This document shows, in pieces, positions 16,565 through 24,261 of a stretch of DNA of 64,000 bases. The stretch comes from DASSUW01 sp963844405 (GTDB lineage: Bacteria; Actinomycetota; Thermoleophilia; Solirubrobacterales; Solirubrobacteraceae), in NCBI GenBank assembly GCA_963844405.1, contig CAWJNZ010000004.1, forward strand, positions 1,054,001-1,118,000, read 5' to 3'. Position 1 is the stretch's first letter, and each line of letters opens with the position of its first letter. The notes beneath the pieces are model-generated. The model was not told where the DNA came from. It ran no database searches and saw only the letters and a list, made by a program, of their open reading frames with translations. The translations under genes were made by a program, and so were the position numbers.

Positions 16565-17467
16565 GTGTCGTCGTCGCGATCCGGGCTGCTCGCCGCCGTG
16601 GGCGGATACCTGCTGTGGGGCCTCTTCCCGCTCTACTGGCCGCTGCTCGAGCCCGCGGCGCCGGTGGAGATCCTCGCCCACCGGATCGTGTGGTCGCTGG
16701 TCTTCCTGGTCGCGCTGCTGGCGGTCACATCGGGCTTCGCCTGGGTCCGGAGGCTGGGCCCGCGCGCGGCCGGCCTGCTGGCGCTGGCCGCCGTGCTCGT
16801 GAGCGTCAACTGGGGCGTGTACATCTACGGCGTCAACAGCGACCAGGTGGTCGAGACGTCGCTCGGCTACTTCATCAACCCGCTGGTGACCGTCGTGCTC
16901 GCGATGGTCTTCCTCCACGAGCGGCTGCGCCGCCGGCAGACGCTCGCGCTCGCGGTGGCCGCCGCGGGCGTGCTCGTGCTGACCGTCGACTACGGCCGCG
17001 TGCCGTGGATCGCGCTGACGCTCGCCTGCTCGTTCGGCCTCTACGGGTTCGTCAAGAACCGCGCCGGCGTCGACGGCCCGCAGAGCCTGGCCGTGGAGAC
17101 CGCCGTCATCGTCCTGCCGGCCGCCGCGTACCTCGTGTGGCTGGGCGGGACCGGCAGCGGCACGTTCACGACGGAGGGCGCCGGCCACACCGCGCTGCTC
17201 GTCGGTGCCGGCGTCGTCACGGCGCTCCCGCTCATGCTGTTCGGTGCCGCCGCCGTGCGGATCCGCCTGAGCACGCTCGGGCTGCTGCAGTACCTGACGC
17301 CGACGATCCAGTTCCTGATCGGCGTCGTGTTCTACGGCGAGCCGATGCCGCTCTCCCGCCTCGCCGGCTTCGCGCTGGTGTGGGTCGCGCTCGTGATCTT
17401 CATGCTCGACGCGCTCGACGCGTCGCGGGCACGGGTCCGCGCCATGCCCGCGCCCGCGCCGGCCTAA
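16565..17467 (+). CDS. rarD: RarD-type EamA/DMT transporter
   Basis: A 300-residue protein with ten hydrophobic helices and the RarD signatures GGYLLWGLFPLYWPLLE near the start, APVEILAHRIVWSL, VNWGVYIYGVNSDQVVETSLGYFINPL, and LGLLQYLTPTIQFLIGVVFYGEPM. It belongs to the drug/metabolite transporter superfamily; the name comes from a chloramphenicol-sensitivity locus and the real substrate is unknown. It begins with GTG. A TetR gene follows 16 nt downstream but has its own operator and promoter. Confidence 0.9.
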   Translation: MSSSRSGLLAAVGGYLLWGLFPLYWPLLEPAAPVEILAHRIVWSLVFLVALLAVTSGFAWVRRLGPRAAGLLALAAVLVSVNWGVYIYGVNSDQVVETSLGYFINPLVTVVLAMVFLHERLRRRQTLALAVAAAGVLVLTVDYGRVPWIALTLACSFGLYGFVKNRAGVDGPQSLAVETAVIVLPAAAYLVWLGGTGSGTFTTEGAGHTALLVGAGVVTALPLMLFGAAAVRIRLSTLGLLQYLTPTIQFLIGVVFYGEPMPLSRLAGFALVWVALVIFMLDALDASRARVRAMPAPAPA

Positions 17468-17468
17468 G

Positions 17469-17483
17469 TCGTACACTGTACGA
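17469..17483 (+). promoter_or_regulatory. TetR operator/promoter abutting the start codon
   Basis: TCGTACA-C-TGTACGA is a perfect 7-bp palindrome with a 1-nt centre. It contains the -10-like hexamer TACACT (17472-17477) and ends at the base before the GTG at 17484. Repressor binding would cover the -10 element and the start site, a direct autoregulation layout on a leaderless message. Confidence 0.6.
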
Positions 17484-18143
17484 GTGCCGCTCAGCAAGGA
17501 CCGGGTGCTCGAGGCCGCGATCGCGCTCGCCGTACGCGACGGGATCGAGGCGCTGTCGATGCGCAAGCTCGCCGACGAGCTCGGCGCCGGCGCGATGTCG
17601 CTCTACCACTACGTGCCGAACAAGGAGCGGCTGCTCGACGAGATGGTCGACATCGTCTTCGGCGAGATCGAGGTCCCGCCCGCCGACGGCGACTGGAAGT
17701 CCGCGATGCGCCGGCGCGCGAGCTCGACGCGCGAGGTGCTCAACCGGCACCGCTGGGCGGTCGGCCTGATGGAGTCGCGCCGATCGCCGGGACCCGCCAG
17801 CTTCCGGGTCCACAACGCCGTCCTCGGCATCCTCCGCGAGGGCGGATTCTCGGTCGAGATGACCATCCAGGCGTACTCGCTGCTCGACGCCTACATCTAC
17901 GGCTTCGCCCTCCAGGAGAAGAGCGTCCCGTTCGAGAGCGCCGAGGAGAGCGTCGACGTCGCGCAGGAGCAGGTCCAGCAGTACACCGAGCAGTCGTCCG
18001 CGCTCGGGGAGGAGTTCCCGTATCTCGCCGAGATCGTCGCCGGGCACGTCGCCGAGGTCGGCTACGACTTCGGCCCCGCGTTCGAGTACGGGCTGGACCT
18101 CATCCTCGACGCGCTCGATCAGCGCCGCGACGAAGCGCGGTAG
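17484..18143 (+). CDS. TetR-family transcriptional regulator with TetR-C (class Pip/Tet) domain
   Basis: A 219-residue regulator. The N-terminal helix-turn-helix runs VLEAAIALAVRDGIEALSMRKLADELGAGAMSLYHYVPNKERLLDEMVD (key part LSMRKLADELGAGAMSLYHY), the form of the tetracycline-repressor subgroup. The C-terminal helical ligand and dimer domain includes LNRHRWAVGLMESRRSPGP and LLDAYIYGFALQE. It starts with GTG directly after its putative operator. The ligand is unknown; RarD immediately upstream, a transporter, is a natural target. Its 3' end overlaps the convergent LysR gene by 44 nt. Confidence 0.9.
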   Translation: MPLSKDRVLEAAIALAVRDGIEALSMRKLADELGAGAMSLYHYVPNKERLLDEMVDIVFGEIEVPPADGDWKSAMRRRASSTREVLNRHRWAVGLMESRRSPGPASFRVHNAVLGILREGGFSVEMTIQAYSLLDAYIYGFALQEKSVPFESAEESVDVAQEQVQQYTEQSSALGEEFPYLAEIVAGHVAEVGYDFGPAFEYGLDLILDALDQRRDEAR

Positions 18144-19077
18144 GGACGAGCGCGACGTCGCGCCGCTGAGCCGCGATCCGCTCGACCGTCTCGGTGAGCG
18201 CCTGGCGGACCGCCACGATCGCCGGGGCGTCGCGAGCGCTCGTGCGCGTCGCCGTGAAGATGGTCCGCTGGAGGTGCTCCTCGCGGAGCCGCCGTGCGGT
18301 GATCTGCGGCATGGCGGTGGCGAGCAGCGCGGGCAGCAGGGTGACCGCCCGGCCCGAGGCGACCAGGGCGCTCAGGACCAGGGCGTCGTCGCTGCGGTGG
18401 CGGACGTCGGGCTCGAAGCCCGCGAGCCGATTGCAGACGTTGCGAACCACGGCGTCGAGGCCGGTGCCGGGGTGGCCCGACGCCCAGACGTCGCCCTCGC
18501 ATGCGGCGAGCCGCACGCGGCCGCGTGGGGGGACGGCGCGATGGTCGGGGTGCAGGGCGAGCAGGACGTCCTCGCGCAGGAGGTCCTGGCGATCGACGTC
18601 GCGGTGGCGCGCGACCGGGACGGGTTCGTACTCGATGCCGACCACGAGGTCGACGGCGCGTGACCGCAGGTCGGCGAGCGCCGGGCCGGTCTCGCGCTGC
18701 ACGACCTCGACGAGGAGGTCGGGCGCCGCCTCCGCGAGCCGGGCCAGCACCCCGGGCAGCAACGCCAGCGCCGGCGTCTGCACGATCGTGACGCGCACCG
18801 ACCCGCGCGGAGCGTCGCTCAGCCCGGCCAGCTCGGCGCGGATCGCCTCGTCGGCGGCGAGCGCCTCCCCGGCGTGGGTCGCGAGTCGCCGGCCGGCGGG
18901 CGTGAGCTCGACGTTGCGGCCGACCCGGCGGAGCAGCTTGGCGCCGGCCTCGCGCTCGAGCTCGGCGAGCTGGACGGAGACCGACGACGGGCTGTAGGAC
19001 AGCGCCTCGGCCACCGACGCCACGGTGCCGCGGCGCGACAGCTCGTGCAGCAGGCGGAGGCGGCGCAGCTCCATCAT
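18100..19077 (-). CDS. LysR-family transcriptional regulator
   Basis: A 325-residue protein. The start MMELRRLRLLHELSRRGTVA begins the winged HTH, followed by SVAEALSYSPSSVSVQLAELEREAG and the RVGRNVELTPAGRRLATHAGE linker helix. The periplasmic-binding-protein-like effector domain contains GSVRVTIVQTPALALLPGVL, VDLVVGIEYEPVP and the closing LREEHLQRTIFTATR. The first Met (19077) or second (19074) could start it. It is divergent from the membrane protein at 19151, with an inverted repeat in the 73-nt gap, so that gene is the likely target. Confidence 0.9.
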   Translation of the reverse strand: MMELRRLRLLHELSRRGTVASVAEALSYSPSSVSVQLAELEREAGAKLLRRVGRNVELTPAGRRLATHAGEALAADEAIRAELAGLSDAPRGSVRVTIVQTPALALLPGVLARLAEAAPDLLVEVVQRETGPALADLRSRAVDLVVGIEYEPVPVARHRDVDRQDLLREDVLLALHPDHRAVPPRGRVRLAACEGDVWASGHPGTGLDAVVRNVCNRLAGFEPDVRHRSDDALVLSALVASGRAVTLLPALLATAMPQITARRLREEHLQRTIFTATRTSARDAPAIVAVRQALTETVERIAAQRRDVALVPTALRRGADRARRG

Positions 19078-19080
19078 TCG

Positions 19081-19109
19081 GATTCTCGCACGATTTCGCT
19101 TCGAGAATC
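19081..19109. promoter_or_regulatory. Inverted repeat in the LysR/membrane-protein gap
   Basis: GATTCTCG-N13-CGAGAATC is a perfect 8-bp inverted repeat (19081-19088 and 19102-19109), located 4 nt upstream of the lysR start. It fits the dyad recognition sites of LysR regulators, and its position would let the protein act on both divergent genes. Confidence 0.6.
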
Positions 19110-19150
19110 GATGCTTGTACCGAATGCTCGTTCCGCCGACACTCAGGGGC

Positions 19151-19909
19151 ATGGTCTTCGTCTCGCTGCTCGTCGCCCCCGTCGTCATGGCCGCCGCCGC
19201 GCTCACCGAGCGGCGACTCGGCCCGTCGGCCGCGGGCTGGGTGGCCGCCCTGCCGGTCAGCCTCGGCGTCGCCGTCGTCGCGGTGGCGGTCGACGCCGGC
19301 GACGCGAGCGCGACCGCCATGACCCTCAGCGCCGCCACGCACGTGCCGGCCCAGGTGGTCTTCGCCGCCGCCTTCGCGGCGGTGCTCCAGCGTTCGGGAC
19401 CCGTGCTCGGCGGTGCCGCCGGAGCGCTCGCCTACGCCGCCGGCGCCGTCCTCCTCGCGCTGCTGCCGGACGCGGTCGCCATCGCGGCCGCCGTCCCGCT
19501 CCTGGCGCTGGCCGCTCGGCTGATGCCCGCTGGCGCGCCGCGGCCCGGCTCACCGAGGCGACCGTCGGAGACGGCGATGACCTGCGCGGTCGCGGCGCTC
19601 ATCGTCGGCGTCGCGGTGCTCATGACGCGGCTCGCCGGCCCGGTCGCCGCCGGCGCGGTCGCCGCGTTCCCCGCCATGAGCACCACGCTGGCCGTCGCCG
19701 TCGTCAGGCGCGACGGCTGGACCGCCGGCGCGCACGCGCTCAACGGCCTGATCCGCAGCCTCCCGTGCTATCTGACCTTCTGCCTGGTCGTCGTGGTCGC
19801 CACGCCCGCCGTCGGCCTGCCGGCCGTCGCCCTCGCCGCGCTGGGCTGCCTCGCGGCCGGCAGGATCACGTGGCGAGCCGTGCCCGTCCCGGCGCACGGT
19901 CTCGCCTGA
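19151..19909 (+). CDS. Internally duplicated membrane protein, function unknown
   Basis: A 252-residue hydrophobic protein with roughly eight helices. The two halves resemble each other: ERRLGPSAAGWVAALPVSLG with DAGDASATA in the first, and TRLAGPVAAGAVAAFPAMST followed by RDGWTAGAHALNGLIRSL in the second. This suggests an inverted- or direct-repeat transporter fold. No family is recognised with certainty. The ATG 19151 has AGGGG just upstream; an in-frame ATG at 19124 would extend it by nine residues. It is divergent from a LysR regulator, which probably controls it. Confidence 0.65.
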   Translation: MVFVSLLVAPVVMAAAALTERRLGPSAAGWVAALPVSLGVAVVAVAVDAGDASATAMTLSAATHVPAQVVFAAAFAAVLQRSGPVLGGAAGALAYAAGAVLLALLPDAVAIAAAVPLLALAARLMPAGAPRPGSPRRPSETAMTCAVAALIVGVAVLMTRLAGPVAAGAVAAFPAMSTTLAVAVVRRDGWTAGAHALNGLIRSLPCYLTFCLVVVVATPAVGLPAVALAALGCLAAGRITWRAVPVPAHGLA

Positions 19910-19917
19910 CGATCAGA

Positions 19918-20580
19918 TCACGAGCTCGTCGGCTGCGGGACGATCCGGATGTAGGGCTTGGGCGACTCCCACTCGCCGAAGATCTCCTTCGCCTGCTCGT
20001 CGCTCACCGACCCCGCGATGATCACGTCCTGGCCCTGCTGCCACTGCGCCGGCGTCGCCACCTTGTGCTCGGCCGTCAGCTGCAACGAGTCGATCACCCG
20101 CAACACCTCATCGAAGTTGCGCCCCGTCGTCATCGGATACACCAAGATCAACTTGATCTTCTTGTCCGGCCCGATCACGAACACGTTGCGCACCGTCTGA
20201 TTCTGCGCCGGCGTCCGCGCCGTCGGATCGCCCTCCACATCGGCCGGCAACATCCCGTACAGCTTGGAGACCTTGAAGTCCGGATCGCCGATCATCGGAT
20301 AGTTCGGCGCCGTCCCCTGCGTCTCGGCGATGTCCTGCGCCCACTTGCCGTGGTTCTCCACCGGGTCCACCGACAACCCGATGATCTTCGTCCCGCGCCG
20401 GTCGAACTCGGGCTTGATCGACGCCATATAGCCCAACTCGGTCGTGCACACCGGCGTGAAATCACGCGGATGCGAGAACAACACCGCCCACGAATCCCCG
20501 ACCCACTCATGGAACCGGATCGTCCCCTCCGTCGTCTCAGCCTCGAAGTCCGGGGCCGTGTCACCGAGCTGCAGAGCCAT
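19918..20580 (-). CDS. 1-Cys peroxiredoxin (Prx6/AhpC-TSA family)
   Basis: A 220-residue peroxiredoxin with the peroxidatic cysteine in SHPRDFTPVCTTELGYMA, GLSVDPVENHGKWAQDI, FPMIGDPDFKVSKLYGML-like residues (here PMIGDPDFKVSKLYGM), RNVFVIGPDKKIKLILVYPMTTGRNF and the long Prx6-type C-terminal arm. There is no second resolving cysteine, so it should be reduced by an external thiol. It scavenges hydrogen and organic peroxides in the cytoplasm. It ends 8 nt from the convergent membrane protein gene and has its own promoter region upstream of 20580. Confidence 0.93.
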   Translation of the reverse strand: MALQLGDTAPDFEAETTEGTIRFHEWVGDSWAVLFSHPRDFTPVCTTELGYMASIKPEFDRRGTKIIGLSVDPVENHGKWAQDIAETQGTAPNYPMIGDPDFKVSKLYGMLPADVEGDPTARTPAQNQTVRNVFVIGPDKKIKLILVYPMTTGRNFDEVLRVIDSLQLTAEHKVATPAQWQQGQDVIIAGSVSDEQAKEIFGEWESPKPYIRIVPQPTSS

Positions 20581-20615
20581 CTCGTCCCTCCGATGTCGCG
20601 GTCAGCGGGTGAAGC

Positions 20616-21174
20616 CTACGTCGGTTGCATCGCGTAGTGAAGCCGGAGGAACGGGCGGCCCCACAGGCGGAGCGCGTGGTCGGCGTGCAGCTCGGACCCT
20701 TCCAGGTAGACGTGGATGTGCTCGGTCATGGCCGCGACCGTCCGTGCCCACGCCGAAGCCCCGTCGCGCACGACGAAGTACAGGCCCGCGAACAGGACCT
20801 CGCCCTCGGGCATGCGGCATGCGGTCGACCAGGCGGCCGAACGGCCGGTGGAGCGGGCTCCACTCCGACCACAGCTGGAGCCGGAACCGCCCCGTGCGCT
20901 CGTAGAACTCGGCGATCCGAGGGTCGACGGCCGCGGGATCGAACGCGTCGGAGCGGAGCGCCTCGAGGCTCGGCAGCAGGCCCTCCGCCACGCCGAGCTC
21001 GAGCCCGTGGCGCGCGGCGAAGTCCGCGAAGAAGCCGGCGCCGATCCCGGTCGTCGGCGCCCACGGCCCGTCGAGCCACGCCTCCTGGCGCAGGTCGACG
21101 GGCCGGCCGGTCCGGCGCACCCACTGCTGGGTGGTCCAGTCGCTGAGATGGCCGCGCTTCTCACCCAGCTACGG
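20616..21174 (-). pseudogene. Frameshifted gene of unknown function, broken by a 7-bp duplication
   Basis: The upstream part reads LGEKRGHLSDWTTQQWV...GFFADFAARHGLELG...FRLQLWSEWSPLHRPFGRLVDRM in one frame. The downstream part reads MPEGEVLFAGLYFVVRDG...TEHIHVYLEG...RPFLRLHYAMQPT in the next. The change of frame falls exactly on a tandem copy of GCATGCG (20810-20816 and 20817-20823); removing one copy joins the two parts as LVDRMPEGE. The 5' end also lacks a start: a TAG lies in frame just before LGEKRGHL. I do not recognise the family. The original was a cytoplasmic protein of more than 185 residues. Confidence 0.75.
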
Positions 21175-21195
21175 GTTCACGCGCGGCAGGGTACG

Positions 21196-21288
21196 TCAGG
21201 CGGCGACCCGTTCGGGGTCCGGCCGCACGATCACCGTGTCGGCGGCCGTCGCCCAGCCGTGGCGGCGGAGGATCACGTAGGTCTGCAT
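21196..21288 (-). CDS. 30-residue peptide or truncated DUF4242-like gene
   Basis: It has a strong GAGGAGCG ribosome-binding site 6 nt before the ATG. The N-terminus MQTYVILRRHGW matches the usual start of small DUF4242/nickel-binding-type proteins, which are about 80 residues. Here the frame closes after 30 residues (TVIVRPDPERVAA). It may be a decayed copy whose signals survive, or a genuine short peptide. Confidence 0.45.
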   Translation of the reverse strand: MQTYVILRRHGWATAADTVIVRPDPERVAA

Positions 21289-21366
21289 GGGGCGCTCCTC
21301 AGTGTTCGGGAACAGGTGCCAGCGACCGTACGGGGCGGGCCTCGCCGCCACATCGGCGGGAATGCC

Positions 21367-21372
21367 TATCTT
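21367..21372 (+). promoter_or_regulatory. -10-like hexamer of the 573-residue secreted protein gene
   Basis: TATCTT ends 6 nt before the ATG at 21379, the same spacing as at other probable leaderless starts in the window. No Shine-Dalgarno sequence lies between them. Confidence 0.4.
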
Positions 21373-21378
21373 GCGCCC

Positions 21379-23100
21379 ATGCGGTACGCCTTCGCCGCCG
21401 TCGGGCTTGCGCTCGTGCTGTGTTCGCCCGCCGAGGCCGCGACGACCGTGGCGCGCAGCGGCGACTTCAGCCTGCACGCGGCCCAGCGCGACGACCGGCT
21501 CTGCATCACGCTGCGCCGCGACCGGCGGTACCGCGGCGAGGCCTGCGGGCGGATCCCGCGCTCGCCGCACCGGCCGCTGGAGGTGTTCCCGGACGTCGGA
21601 TGGAACGACTACGCGGCGGCGGTGCCGCCGTCGGTGCGCTTCGCCGAGACGGAGAGCCGGAGCGGCCGGCGCGAGCGCCACCGGACGTCCGGCGCACGCG
21701 GGTTCCCGGCCCGCTTCGTCATCCTCCCCGCCCCGCCGGCCGCCGTGTTCGTGCGCTACTACGGGGCGCGTGGCCGGCTGCTCGGCATCACCGGCGGCCC
21801 CGCGGGCTACATCTCCCTCGACGACAACGAGACGGCGGTGTCGGAGGGCGTCGGAGCGCACACGGAGCCGCTGCTCGTGCCGATGCCCGACGACCCCGGC
21901 CGGCTGGCGACGATCGCCTGCGTCGACGTCGAGACCGCCCTCGCCGGGGCCAGCTTCTGCGACGACCGGTCCGCCGGCGGGCTCGTCCTCGTGAGCGCGT
22001 GCGAGGAGCCGCCCCCCGTGGGGGCGCTGGTGGCCGCGGGCGTCGCCGCCGTTCGGCTGACGCTCGGGAGCGGCGCGGAGGTGACGTTGCCGGGCGGCGA
22101 CATGCCGGCCGCGTTCGGCGAACGCCGAGCAGCGGCGGGGCGGCTGCCCGCGGGTGAGGCGGTGCGCCACGCCGTGGCGCTGGACGCCGCCGGCGCCGTC
22201 GTGGGCCGCACGACGGTGGGCATGGCGCCCGGACAGCCGTGCGCGGGCGAGGACCAGGGCGGCGACGGCTTCGGCGGTCCGTTCGTGCCCCCCGCCCCGG
22301 CGAGCCCCGTGGAGGTCGCGGCCGCGGGCGGCGAGTCGCTGGTGGCCGCCGACCAGGGCGAGCGGCTGTGCGTCGGTCTTCGCCCGCTGCCCTCGCGGGT
22401 GTGCCCGCTGCCGCCCGTCGACTCCGACCGCCCGCGCCTGCACTGGCGCAACGGCGTCGTGGCGGGCGCGCTCAGCCGCGACGCCGCGCGGATCACGCTG
22501 CGGGTCGGCGGCGACGACGTGACCGTCGGCACGACCGCGGGTCCGGACTACCGCGGCCGCTGGGCGGGCCGCGTGCGGTTCTTCGCGGCGCACGTCGGTG
22601 AGCGCGAGGCGACGGGCGCGGTCGTGCGCAACGCGCGCGGCCGGATCATCGGCCTCAGCCGGCGCATCCTCCCGCGCCGCCCGCCGACCGTCACGGTCCT
22701 CGCCGAGCGCGACGGCCGCGGCGTCCGGCTCGTCCGCCAGGAGGGCGATCCGCCGTGCCTGATCGCGCTGACGGCCGGGGCGCCGCGCTTCTGCTCGGAT
22801 CCCGGCCAGTCGATCGACGGGCCGTACCTGCCGTACCGGAGCGCCGTGAGCGTGCCCTGCGCGCCGCGCCTCGCCACCGCCTACGGCCGCATGCCGGACG
22901 AGCTGAAGCCCCCGGTCGTCCTGCTCGCCGGCGGCGGAGCGGTTCCCGCCCGGCGCATCCGGCTCCCAGGTCACGACGGATGGGTCGCGTTCGTGCCGGA
23001 CGCCGGCGTGCGCGGCCTGCGGGCCGGCCGCCGGAGCGTCCCGCTCGCCCTGCCGCCGGCGAACGAGCAGTGCGGCTACAGCCTCCACCGCAACTTCTGA
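21379..23100 (+). CDS. Secreted protein with repeated Cys-containing modules, function unknown
   Basis: A 573-residue protein with a short Sec signal (MRYAFAAVGLALVLCSPAEA, cleavage before ATTVA). The mature part seems to repeat a module with two cysteines about 15 apart: DRLCITLRRDRRYRGEAC, ERLCVGLRPLPSRVC and PPCLIALTAGAPRFC, each followed by beta-rich sequence with VxGAL/RxVRF and a GxIIGLSRR-like strand (also GRLLGITGG, GAVVGRTTVG). This suggests three or four beta-sandwich repeats stabilised by disulfides. No enzyme signature is visible. The downstream cupin gene starts 14 nt later and is probably in the same transcript. Confidence 0.75.
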   Translation: MRYAFAAVGLALVLCSPAEAATTVARSGDFSLHAAQRDDRLCITLRRDRRYRGEACGRIPRSPHRPLEVFPDVGWNDYAAAVPPSVRFAETESRSGRRERHRTSGARGFPARFVILPAPPAAVFVRYYGARGRLLGITGGPAGYISLDDNETAVSEGVGAHTEPLLVPMPDDPGRLATIACVDVETALAGASFCDDRSAGGLVLVSACEEPPPVGALVAAGVAAVRLTLGSGAEVTLPGGDMPAAFGERRAAAGRLPAGEAVRHAVALDAAGAVVGRTTVGMAPGQPCAGEDQGGDGFGGPFVPPAPASPVEVAAAGGESLVAADQGERLCVGLRPLPSRVCPLPPVDSDRPRLHWRNGVVAGALSRDAARITLRVGGDDVTVGTTAGPDYRGRWAGRVRFFAAHVGEREATGAVVRNARGRIIGLSRRILPRRPPTVTVLAERDGRGVRLVRQEGDPPCLIALTAGAPRFCSDPGQSIDGPYLPYRSAVSVPCAPRLATAYGRMPDELKPPVVLLAGGGAVPARRIRLPGHDGWVAFVPDAGVRGLRAGRRSVPLALPPANEQCGYSLHRNF

Positions 23101-23114
23101 GGAAAGATGCACGC

Positions 23115-23504
23115 ATGCCCGACTACGCGATCGTGAACCTGCTCGAGATCGACGACTCCACCCAGGGGCGAGTCCCGGGGATGGAGGCGCGCTTCGCCCG
23201 CAAGCACATGGGCTCGCGCGACCTCGGGGTGAGTCACCAGCGGTACGCGCCCGGCACGCGCAGCCCCGTCGGCCACAGCCACCGCGAGCAGGAGGAGGCG
23301 TTCGTCGTCGTGGCCGGCTCTGGGCGCGTGCGGCTCGACGACGAGGTGCGCGACATCCGGCAGTGGGACGTCGTTCGCGTCGCGCCCGCGGTCGTGCGCG
23401 CCTTCGAGGGCGGCCCCGACGGGCTCGAGCTGCTCGCCATCGGCGGCCCGAAGCCCGAGGGCGGCGACGGCGTCATGTCGGACGCGCCCTGGCCGGACGC
23501 CTGA
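23115..23504 (+). CDS. Small cupin-domain protein
   Basis: A 129-residue single cupin. Motif 1 appears as GVSHQRYAPGTRSPVGHSHREQEEAFVVVAGSG, with His residues and Glu at the metal-binding positions. Motif 2 appears as IRQWDVVRVAPAVVRAFEGGPDGLELLAIGG, where the usual second His is replaced, so metal binding may be incomplete. Its role is unknown. AGGAAAG precedes the ATG. A strong terminator follows the stop directly, ending the unit with the secreted protein gene upstream. Confidence 0.85.
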   Translation: MPDYAIVNLLEIDDSTQGRVPGMEARFARKHMGSRDLGVSHQRYAPGTRSPVGHSHREQEEAFVVVAGSGRVRLDDEVRDIRQWDVVRVAPAVVRAFEGGPDGLELLAIGGPKPEGGDGVMSDAPWPDA

Positions 23505-23537
23505 GAGGGCACGCGGGGGAACCCCCGCGTGCCCTTT
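23505..23537 (+). terminator. Rho-independent terminator after the cupin gene
   Basis: GGGCACGCGGGGG pairs perfectly with CCCCCGCGTGCCC around an AA loop, followed by TTT. It begins at the stop codon of the cupin gene and would also stop transcription from the opposite side. Confidence 0.85.
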
Positions 23538-23587
23538 CGCGACGTTCTCGCGTCGTCGCGCCGGCACGGCGCTACGACGCCGGGTAG

Positions 23588-24256
23588 CTACGCGTTGACG
23601 GTGAAGTGCGCGACCAGGGCCTCGAGCTGGGCGGCGGTGCCGGCCAGCTGGTGGGCGCTGGAGGCGATCTCCTGCGCCGAGGCGCTCGTCTGCTGCGTCG
23701 ACGCGCTGACCTGCTCGGTCGAGGCCGAGGACTGCTCGGCCACGGCGGCGACCTCCGTCACGTCGGCGGCCACGCGCTCCGCGGCGGCCGAGATCTGCTG
23801 GACGGCGGCGGCGATCTGGTCCACGCGACCGGTGACGTCGTCGACCGACGCGCCGATCCGGATGAACGCCTCGCGCGCCTGCTCGACGGTCTCGGCGCCC
23901 TCCTCGGAGCGCGCCGCCCCGTCCTCGACGATCGCGGACGTGTCCGCGGTCTGGCCCTGGATCTCCTCGACGAGCCCGGCGATCGACGCCGCGGCCTGCT
24001 GAGACTCCTCGGCGAGCTTGCGCACCTCCTCGGCGACGACGGCGAAGCCGCGGCCCTGCTCACCGGCGCGCGCGGCCTCGATCGCCGCGTTCAGCGCGAG
24101 CAGGTTGGTCTGCTCCGCGATGCCGGTGATCGTGGCGACGATCCCGCCGATCTGCTCGGACTTGGCGGCGAGCTGCTGCATGGCGCCGGTCACCTGCGAC
24201 GACGACTCGCGCACCTGGCGCATCGCGTCGGTGGCGCGGCCCACCGCCTGCTCGCC
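23588..24256 (-). pseudogene. Methyl-accepting chemotaxis protein, C-terminal fragment
   Basis: About 220 residues of a chemoreceptor signalling domain remain, including the hairpin tip EQTNLLALNAAIEAARAGEQGRGFAVVAEEVRKLAEES and the closing coiled coil down to LEALVAHFTVNA. The hairpin tip would contact CheA and CheW. The ligand-binding, membrane and HAMP parts are absent: reading upstream, coding ends at GEQAVGRATDAM and abruptly meets a plus-strand kinase fragment. The stop and 3' region are intact. It has no usable start and is not expected to make a working receptor. Confidence 0.85.
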
Positions 24257-24261
24257 GTCGC

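Noticed and set aside
14942..17566. An 874-codon minus-strand open frame opposite DHFR-like, nitrilase and RarD genes
   Set aside because: Shadow of three conserved plus-strand genes; no motifs, and His/Gln/Asp-rich composition.
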